Shown piece by piece: positions 57,964 to 64,000 of a stretch of 64,000 nt of DNA. The stretch's first letter is position 1, and every line of letters starts with the position of its first letter. Under the pieces are notes generated by a model. It was not told where the DNA came from. It saw only the letters and a program-made list of their open reading frames with translations, and did not search any database. This DNA comes from Pseudohalioglobus lutimaris. Its GTDB lineage: Bacteria; Pseudomonadota; Gammaproteobacteria; Pseudomonadales; Halieaceae. The translations under genes were made by a program, and so were the position numbers. The stretch spans positions 62,001 to 126,000 of the forward strand of contig NZ_PKUS01000010.1 of assembly GCF_002866825.1 (NCBI RefSeq). Direction: 5' to 3'.

Positions 57964-59484
57964 ATGCCGGAAATACAACAATACCCCCTGATTATTAATG
58001 GTGAACGCTGCGAACCTTCCAGCGGCGACTATGCCGATGTCATCAACCCCGCTACCGGAACGGTCACCGCCCGCGCTGCCATGGGCGATAAGATAGATGT
58101 CGACAAAGCTGTGGCCGCCGCCCGCGCTGCCTTTGACAATCGCGAGTGGCGAGAGATGTCTCCCGCGGACCGTTCCAGGGTGCTTTATAGCTGCGCCCAT
58201 GTGGTGATGCAGAACGCCGCCGAATTGATTGGCCTGGAGATCGCCTGTTCCGGCGCCACCCTGAACCGCGCCAGCAATCTCGATATCCCCGCGGTCGCGG
58301 ATTTGTGGATGAACCTGGCAGAGGCGGTGAAAACCTATCCCTTCGTTACCACCCAGTCACCACGGCCCCTTCCCGAGCAATGGCATTCACAGATATTTAA
58401 AGAGCCAGTGGGCGTCTGCGGCCTGATCACGGCGTGGAACTTCCCGCTGTTGTTGTTCTCCTGGAAAGTGGGCCCGGCACTGGCTGCCGGTAATACTATC
58501 GTCCTTAAACCCTCCGAGCTCACCCCGACCTCCTCCATCCGTTTGGCGGAATTACTGCAACAGGTACTGCCACCTGGCGTGCTGAACGTGGTCAATGGTG
58601 ACGGTGCCCACGTCGGTGACGCCATGACCCTGCACCGCGATATCGACAAGATCTCCTTCACCGGCTCCACCCGGGTCGGTCGTATTGTGCAAACCAACTG
58701 CGCCTCCACCATGAAGCGCTGCACGCTGGAGCTGGGCGGCAAGGGCCCCGGTATCGTCATGCCTGATGCCGACCTGGACATGGTTGCCCAGGGCTCCCTG
58801 TGGGCGGTGTATATGAATGCCGGCCAGGCCTGCGAGTCAGGTACCCGGCTGATTGTGCACGAGGACGTCTATGAAGAGCTTTTGCAAAAACTTGCAGAAC
58901 GCTCGGCACAGGTCATCGTCGGGAATCCAGCAGAGCCTGCGACCGGGGTGGGCCCTATGTCCACCGAGGCGCACTTCCATCGGGTGATGTCCTACATCCA
59001 GTCAGGCGTTGACGAAGGGGCACGGCTCATTTGTGGAGGCAGTCCGGCCACCGTCGCCGGCTGCGAAGGCGGTTTTTACATCCAACCCACGGTGTTAGCC
59101 GATGTGACCAATGACATGAAGGTGGCGCGAGAGGAAATATTCGGTCCGGTGTTATCAGTGATCAAGTATACCGATATTGAAGAGGCCATTACCCTGGCCA
59201 ACGATACCGAGTACGGCCTGTCGGCAGGCATCTGGACAGGCGACCTGGTGCGGGCGCAACAACTGGCCCGGGAACTGCGCGCAGGGTCGGTTTGGGTGAA
59301 CGACTGGCACATGATGCGCACGGATGCTCCCTTTGGCGGTTACAAGCAGAGCGGCTATGGCCGTGAACTGGGCGCCCAGAGCATCGACGCCTACGTGGAG
59401 ACCAAGGCGGTGCAGATGTCGTTTGAACGCATTCCCGAGCGCAAGGCCATGCAGCGCATCGTTCACACTACCCTCGGTCAATAA
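57964..59484 (+). CDS. NAD(P)-dependent aldehyde dehydrogenase
   Basis: A 506-residue ALDH-superfamily enzyme. Motifs are TAWNFPLLLFSWKVGPALAA, KPSELTP, FTGSTRVG, the catalytic Glu in LELGGKGPGIV, and the nucleophile Cys in NAGQACESGTR. EEIFGPVLSV and the C-terminal PFGGYKQSGYGRELG complete the set. It lies 16 bp after the ligase. It would oxidise the aldehyde made by the neighbouring alcohol dehydrogenase or P450. Confidence 0.93.
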   Translation: MPEIQQYPLIINGERCEPSSGDYADVINPATGTVTARAAMGDKIDVDKAVAAARAAFDNREWREMSPADRSRVLYSCAHVVMQNAAELIGLEIACSGATLNRASNLDIPAVADLWMNLAEAVKTYPFVTTQSPRPLPEQWHSQIFKEPVGVCGLITAWNFPLLLFSWKVGPALAAGNTIVLKPSELTPTSSIRLAELLQQVLPPGVLNVVNGDGAHVGDAMTLHRDIDKISFTGSTRVGRIVQTNCASTMKRCTLELGGKGPGIVMPDADLDMVAQGSLWAVYMNAGQACESGTRLIVHEDVYEELLQKLAERSAQVIVGNPAEPATGVGPMSTEAHFHRVMSYIQSGVDEGARLICGGSPATVAGCEGGFYIQPTVLADVTNDMKVAREEIFGPVLSVIKYTDIEEAITLANDTEYGLSAGIWTGDLVRAQQLARELRAGSVWVNDWHMMRTDAPFGGYKQSGYGRELGAQSIDAYVETKAVQMSFERIPERKAMQRIVHTTLGQ

Positions 59485-59508
59485 CGCGAGTTTCAACGGA
59501 GTTCAGTC

Positions 59509-60708
59509 ATGTCCAATACAGGCTACTTTCAATACAACATGCGCACCGTGATCCACAGCGGCTATGGCGCTATCGTACGTATTCCAGCACTACTGCAGGG
59601 ACTGGGTGCCCGCCGCGTACTGCTCATATCCGACCCGGGCCTGAAGGCCGTAGGCGTGGTAGACCGTGTGCTCGACTGCTTCGACAGTTGGCACTCGGGT
59701 AACATGCCGGTTATCGCCGGCGTCTATACAGACATTCCTCCGGACGCGCACAGTTCCGCGGTCAACCAGTGTGCGGCCTATGCTCGCGAGATTGCGGCAG
59801 ATGCGATTCTCGCTGTGGGTGGCGGTTCGGTTATGGATGCGTCCAAGGCTGTTAAATACGCGCTGCACCATCAGTTACTGAACGTTGCCGAGGCACTGCA
59901 GAGCGGCATTCGGGTGGAGTCCTGGCCTGCTGCCCAGCACTCTGGCATACCCCACCTCACCGTGCCCACCACCGCCGGTACTGGCGCCGAGGGCAGCAAC
60001 GGTTCGGTTATCTTTAACGACGAGGCAGGGATCAAGGGCGGCATCGTGGCGCCCTACCTGGACGCCGACATCGCCGTACTGGATGCACAGCTAACACTGG
60101 GGTTGCCCCCGGGCCTGACCGCGTCCACAGGCATGGATGCATTGACGCACGCGCTGGAGGGTATCGCCTCGCCCAACGCCAACCCTTTCACTGATGCACA
60201 CTGCATGATTTCAGCACAGTTGATAGAGCGCTACCTGCCCAGGGCAGTGGCTGACGGCCAGGATGTGGAGGCAAGATCACAGATGCTCTCCGCCAGCTGC
60301 ATGGCCGTGAACGGTTACCTGGCGGGGCTCAATGCGACGCCAGTGCATAACTGTGCACACGCGTTTGGCGCACTGTTTCACATCCCTCACGGTGATGCCA
60401 ACGGCGTGTTCCTGCCCATTGTAATGGAGGCGCTACCCGAGCTGTACATTCCCCATGCGCAGCGCCTGGCCCAGGCCTTGAACATTCAGCAAAACGACAA
60501 GAACGGTGCTGAGCTACTGGAAGTAGTGATTACCAGAATTCGTGCCCTGCAGCAGGAGATTGGCTGCGCCACGGACCTGAAGCGCTGGGAGGTGAGCGCT
60601 GATCGGCTGGAGGAGATTGTGATGGCCGTGGCCACTGACCCGATAGCGGTGTTTTTCCCGATTCCACCGGAGAAGATCGCCGAGATCACCCTGAAGGCAA
60701 TCGGTTAA
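59509..60708 (+). CDS. Iron-containing alcohol dehydrogenase
   Basis: A 399-residue type III alcohol dehydrogenase. The NAD-binding loop is AVGGGSVMDASKAVK, and the metal ligands fit Asp in DADIAVLDAQ and three His in GMDALTHALEG, HNCAHAFGALFHIPHG. TVPTTAGTGAEGSNG is the family signature. It is third gene of the operon, 24 bp after ALDH, and a terminator follows. Confidence 0.93.
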   Translation: MSNTGYFQYNMRTVIHSGYGAIVRIPALLQGLGARRVLLISDPGLKAVGVVDRVLDCFDSWHSGNMPVIAGVYTDIPPDAHSSAVNQCAAYAREIAADAILAVGGGSVMDASKAVKYALHHQLLNVAEALQSGIRVESWPAAQHSGIPHLTVPTTAGTGAEGSNGSVIFNDEAGIKGGIVAPYLDADIAVLDAQLTLGLPPGLTASTGMDALTHALEGIASPNANPFTDAHCMISAQLIERYLPRAVADGQDVEARSQMLSASCMAVNGYLAGLNATPVHNCAHAFGALFHIPHGDANGVFLPIVMEALPELYIPHAQRLAQALNIQQNDKNGAELLEVVITRIRALQQEIGCATDLKRWEVSADRLEEIVMAVATDPIAVFFPIPPEKIAEITLKAIG

Positions 60709-60734
60709 CTCGGCAAGCCGGGTGAATACTGTAT

Positions 60735-60757
60735 AGCGGGCCTCAGGGCCCGCTTTT
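60735..60757 (+). terminator. Intrinsic terminator of the ligase–ALDH–ADH operon
   Basis: AGCGGGCC (60735–60742), TCAG loop, GGCCCGCT (60747–60754), then TTTTC. It separates the operon from the P450 gene, which has its own promoter. Confidence 0.85.
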
Positions 60758-60820
60758 CTTACCCCCTTCCATCTCAGCAAGGCCGCTGCGGCCCTGCCTC
60801 TGTGCAGACCTTTCTGGCCA

Positions 60821-60859
60821 TTACAAAGTACTTGTAACTAATACCTATTAGTCTATAGT
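60821..60859 (+). promoter_or_regulatory. P450 promoter overlapped by two palindromes
   Basis: TTACAA-AGTAC-TTGTAA (60821–60837) and ACTAAT-ACCT-ATTAGT (60837–60852) are adjacent perfect inverted repeats. The 3' arm of the first, TTGTAA (60832–60837), is a plausible -35 with TATAGT (60854–60859) as -10, spacing 16 bp. A dimeric repressor bound here would block RNA polymerase. Confidence 0.65.
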
Positions 60860-60894
60860 TGGCGACATGCTCTCATTCGTCGGAGGAACCAGCT

Positions 60895-62163
60895 ATGAGC
60901 CAATGCCCCTTTGCAAACTTCAAGAACCTGATCGACCCGGATACCTATGCCGAAGGCATGCCCTACGATGAACTGGCGAGAATCCGCAAGTCCGGGCCCA
61001 TTCACTACATGGACGATCCCACCATGGGTGTGCCCTACTGGCTGGTAACGGGCAGGGAGGAGATCGACGCCATTTCGAAGAACCCGCAACTGTTCTCCAG
61101 CGAGGCACGCACCGCATTGGCCGATGAGCACAGCCCGGAGGATATCGAAAATATTCATCGTCACATGACTATCAACATGGATCCGCCACGGCAGTTAAAG
61201 TCACGTAAAATCGTACGCGCGACCTTTACACCCCGCGCGGTTGACTCTTACGAAGCCAGGTTCCGCGAGCACGCACGGAACATTGTCGACCAGGTGGCGT
61301 CGCGGGGCGAGTGCGAGTTTGTCGAAGAGGTCGCAGCTGAGCTACCCCTGTTGGCGATCCTGGAACTCTGTGGGATTCCGCCTGAAGATCGCAAGGACTT
61401 CTTTGAGTGGACCAACACCATGATGTTCAACCAGGACTCCGAGATGGCCGTCGATAAGCAGGCGGCAGAGATGGCTTCCTTCAAAGTGATCGAGTACGCG
61501 ATGAAATTGGCGGCCGAACACAAGGAGAACCCCAAGGACGACATCATCGGCGCACTGTTGCGCGGCACTGAGCGCGCCGAGGGCCTGGACGAAGACGAGT
61601 TCGTCTGGTTTTTCCTGATGCTGATCGCCGCCGGTAACGAATCAACCCGTACTGTGACCAGTCACGGCATGCGCCTGCTGATCGAACACCCCGACCAGTT
61701 GGAATACCTGGTAGAGAATCCGGATAAAATCGCCAATGCCTGTGAGGAGATGCTGCGTTACAACACCGCCTTCATACTCATGCGTCGTACCGCCATGGAA
61801 GACACCGAGATCAATGGCAACCAGATTAAGAAAGGGGACAAGATCATCCTCCACTATCACACGGTGAATCACGACGAGGACATCTTCGGCGAAGATGCCA
61901 TGGCCTTTGACGTGCGCCGGGCCGAGCGTATGCCCGATCTATACAATCAGCACCGCGCTTTCGGTATCGGCCAGCACTTCTGCCTGGGAACACACCTGGC
62001 AAGACTGGAGATGCGCGTTATGTTCGAGGAGATCATTCCCCGCATGCGCCACCCCAGGCTGGCGGGAAGCATCGAGTACACGCGCTCCAACCTGGTCAAC
62101 GGCATCAAGCACATGCCAATCACCTTTGACCCCGAAGTTAAGTCGAGCACTGAAGCCGCCTGA
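60895..62163 (+). CDS. Cytochrome P450, CYP125-like
   Basis: A 422-residue soluble P450 from ATG 60895, behind a perfect GGAGGA; an in-frame upstream start at 60859 is not needed. The heme loop is FGIGQHFCLG with Cys 363, the I-helix is AAGNEST (245–251), and the ExxR is in EEMLRYN. The N-terminus (IDPDTYAEGMPYDELARIR), INMDPPRQLKSRKIV, YAMKLAAEHKENPKDDI and LVNGIKHMPI resemble CYP125, the steroid C26 monooxygenase. Terpenoid-chain hydroxylation is an alternative. No ferredoxin gene is adjacent. Confidence 0.88.
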   Translation: MSQCPFANFKNLIDPDTYAEGMPYDELARIRKSGPIHYMDDPTMGVPYWLVTGREEIDAISKNPQLFSSEARTALADEHSPEDIENIHRHMTINMDPPRQLKSRKIVRATFTPRAVDSYEARFREHARNIVDQVASRGECEFVEEVAAELPLLAILELCGIPPEDRKDFFEWTNTMMFNQDSEMAVDKQAAEMASFKVIEYAMKLAAEHKENPKDDIIGALLRGTERAEGLDEDEFVWFFLMLIAAGNESTRTVTSHGMRLLIEHPDQLEYLVENPDKIANACEEMLRYNTAFILMRRTAMEDTEINGNQIKKGDKIILHYHTVNHDEDIFGEDAMAFDVRRAERMPDLYNQHRAFGIGQHFCLGTHLARLEMRVMFEEIIPRMRHPRLAGSIEYTRSNLVNGIKHMPITFDPEVKSSTEAA

Positions 62164-62241
62164 GGCCCGAAACGGCGGTGACTCGTGAAAGTGCTCCGGA
62201 CGGACGGAGCCTCTCTTACCCTGCCGGTAGCATGAACGACC

Positions 62242-62271
62242 CCGTCATTCCCGCGCAGTGCGGGATGACGG
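62242..62271. repeat. Imperfect inverted repeat between convergent P450 and reductase genes
   Basis: CCGTCATTCCCGC (62242–62254) pairs with GCGGGATGACGG (62260–62271) with one bulged T and a 5-base loop. The GTCATTCCCGCG core looks like a dispersed intergenic palindrome known from many proteobacterial genomes, and may end both transcripts. Confidence 0.6.
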
Positions 62272-62298
62272 ACGTCTGAACTTCATGACAATAACGAG

Positions 62299-64000
62299 CT
62301 AGAGTTTTACGGCAAGCTCTGCAGCGGACTCCATAGCACCCTCGATATAGCCGACTCCTGTGCAATCCCCGATGCTGTGCACAGTAAGGCCGGCCGCCTT
62401 GAGTTGATCTGCCAGTGCGGCGTCTCCTGTAGCGCCGCGCGCCACGATCACCTGCTCAGTGGCGATGGTCCGCTGCTGCCCGCGGAAGTTCGTATAGCTC
62501 ACCGTAGCCTCCCCAATAGCAATGTCCTCTGCCTGGCGTATCAGGTTAACCCCCAGGTGCTTCAATTCGTCCAGCAGCCGCAAGCGGCGAACCAGGTAAA
62601 GCCCTCTACCCACGTCGGTGCCGCCGTCAATCACCGTTACCTGACGACCGCGTTCAGACAGGAATTCTGCCAACTCAAGACCGACCAGTTCGGAGCCGAT
62701 AATGCAGACCTGTTTGGCCATCGGTAGCCACACCTTCGATGCCATGCGCACCAGACCGGGATGTCCGGTCACTCCCGTCATCGCACCGGCGCGCACCAGC
62801 GCTCTGGTCAGGGCATCCGTTTTATGCTCCAGACCGGGATAATCCTCCGCCATCACCAGGGCACGCATTTCGTCACCGCTGAACACAAAGTCCCGATCCG
62901 AGCCGGGTATAGGGGGGAGTTCACGCTTGGCGCCTGTCGCGACAATGACTTCATCGACATGCATTTGTTGCAGCCGCTGCGTATCGGCCCTGGTATTCAG
63001 GTGCACCTCAACTGCTGACGCCTTGATCTGTCGACGCAGCCAATGCAGCAGCCGCTCGTTCGGCTCATAGGCAATGCTGGCAAACTGCAGGGTGCCACCC
63101 AACCTGCTACCGGCCTCCAGCAAGCTCACCCGAAAGCCCCTGGCCGCAAGCCGCCTGGCGACTTCCATTCCGGCAGGCCCACCACCAATCACCGCTATAT
63201 GCCGCGGCTTGTCAGTGGCAATCAGCGCCCGCTCTCGCTCAAAAGCGGTCTCCGGATTGACCGCACACTTCACTTTTTCCACCTTGTAAATCTGGCTCAC
63301 GCAGCAATAGCAGTAAACGCAAGGGCGAATTTCTTCCGGCGTGCCGGCGGTGATCTTGTTGGGCAGGTCCGGGTCGGCAAGAATTTTTCGCCCCAGCCCG
63401 AGAAAGTCGAAGTGCCCCTTGCTGATGTGACGGTCGGCGGAGTCGGGTTCGATGCGGCCTGACGTAATCACAGGGATACTGACCGCCGCGCGGATGACGG
63501 TCGCGTCTGCCACCATACGTTCGGGAATGAAGGGAATATTTGACTCGGAGTGCAGGGCACCGCGGGAACCGTCGTGATAGGCTGACGCGGTAATGGCATC
63601 AACCCCCGCCGCTTCTGCCAGCCTTGCCGTGGCCACCGCATCGGTCAGTGTAATGCCTTCTTTCTTGCCGTATTCTCCGGCATCCAGCTTCACCCACAGG
63701 GGAAAATCAGCGCCCACCTTGTCGCGGATTGCAGCAATGATCTGCAGCAGTAGTCGCGCACGATTTTCCAGCGAGCCGCCGTATTCGTCATCGCGTTGAT
63801 TCATTACCGGAGAGAGAAACCCGGATAATATATAGCCATGGCCGGCGTGAATCTCGGCGCCGTCAAATCCCGCGCTGCGCGCGCGCTCTGCCGCATCGGC
63901 AAACTGTGCTACCAGGGTTGCAATATCGTCCTGCGAAACCACGTGCAACTCCGGCCTGGGACCACCAGCGATAACCTGTAGCTCCTCGGTGAGCATGCCT
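62299..64000 (-). CDS. Old Yellow Enzyme-type NADH:flavin oxidoreductase / dienoyl-CoA reductase-like (5' end outside window)
   Basis: At least 566 residues are visible and the frame runs off the window, so roughly 100 or more N-terminal residues of the FMN barrel are missing. The visible barrel has HAGHGYILSGFLSPVMNQR and DFLGLGRKILADPD. The [4Fe-4S] ligands are CVYCYCC…KC, spaced C-x2-C-x2-C-x11-C as in trimethylamine dehydrogenase rather than FadH (x3). An FAD/NAD(P)H domain follows (VIGGGPAGMEVARRLAARG). Family members reduce dienoyl-CoA or steroid enones. It is convergent with the P450. Confidence 0.87.
   Translation of the reverse strand, partial: GMLTEELQVIAGGPRPELHVVSQDDIATLVAQFADAAERARSAGFDGAEIHAGHGYILSGFLSPVMNQRDDEYGGSLENRARLLLQIIAAIRDKVGADFPLWVKLDAGEYGKKEGITLTDAVATARLAEAAGVDAITASAYHDGSRGALHSESNIPFIPERMVADATVIRAAVSIPVITSGRIEPDSADRHISKGHFDFLGLGRKILADPDLPNKITAGTPEEIRPCVYCYCCVSQIYKVEKVKCAVNPETAFERERALIATDKPRHIAVIGGGPAGMEVARRLAARGFRVSLLEAGSRLGGTLQFASIAYEPNERLLHWLRRQIKASAVEVHLNTRADTQRLQQMHVDEVIVATGAKRELPPIPGSDRDFVFSGDEMRALVMAEDYPGLEHKTDALTRALVRAGAMTGVTGHPGLVRMASKVWLPMAKQVCIIGSELVGLELAEFLSERGRQVTVIDGGTDVGRGLYLVRRLRLLDELKHLGVNLIRQAEDIAIGEATVSYTNFRGQQRTIATEQVIVARGATGDAALADQLKAAGLTVHSIGDCTGVGYIEGAMESAAELAVKL

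Overview
The window is ordinary-looking chromosome from a marine-type gammaproteobacterium. Three core blocks have the gene order familiar from Pseudomonas-like genomes: metH–cysI–DUF934; tig–clpP–clpX–lon–hupB–ppiD; and yceD–rpmF–fab genes–pabC–mltG–tmk–holB–pilZ beside yceF–HAD–rluC–rne. Together with a FabY-type ketoacyl synthase and an accessory lipid/steroid catabolic block, this points to the Halieaceae/OM60 or Spongiibacteraceae neighbourhood. That placement is inference from content only. I see no mobile elements, phage genes or CRISPR arrays.

Layout. 1–9.1 kb: the 3' part of metH, a DUF2970 protein, a 40-residue membrane protein with its own promoter, cysI–DUF934, a CPA2-type antiporter, etfBA, and the divergent ETF:quinone oxidoreductase. 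9.2–19.5 kb: DUF1285, serA, ppiD, hupB, lon (with a sigma-32-like promoter), clpX, clpP, tig and tRNA-Leu(UAG). 19.7–21.3 kb: an uncharacterised mannose-6-phosphate-isomerase-like cupin protein and a candidate small RNA. 21.3–31.9 kb: pilZ, holB, tmk, mltG, pabC, fabF, acpP, fabG, fabD, rpmF, yceD, then yceF, a HAD phosphatase and rluC. plsX and fabH are missing from their usual place. 32.4–35.4 kb: rne and tRNA-Ser(UGA). 35.4–44.4 kb: an NTT-like transporter, a decayed aldo/keto reductase, a membrane protein, fabY, a GlxA-type regulator, a RibB with a degenerate GTP cyclohydrolase II domain, and a penicillin-acylase-family lipoprotein.

44.5–64 kb is the accessory highlight. A minus-strand run carries two crotonases, a nitroreductase, a FadD19-like acyl-CoA synthetase, a pair of thiolase-fold proteins closely resembling mycobacterial Ltp3/Ltp4, and two DUF35/OB-fold partners. 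It diverges from an HsaC/BphC-type extradiol dioxygenase. A second set comprises an AraC-family regulator with an apparent tandem operator, then acyl-CoA ligase, aldehyde dehydrogenase, iron alcohol dehydrogenase, a CYP125-like P450 with a palindrome-overlapped promoter, and an Old-Yellow-Enzyme-type reductase cut by the window end. Together they could oxidise a terminal methyl group to an acid, activate it with CoA, shorten the chain and open an aromatised ring. This resembles the actinobacterial sterol side-chain region (Rv3515c–Rv3523) in a gammaproteobacterium. The substrate assignment is inference.
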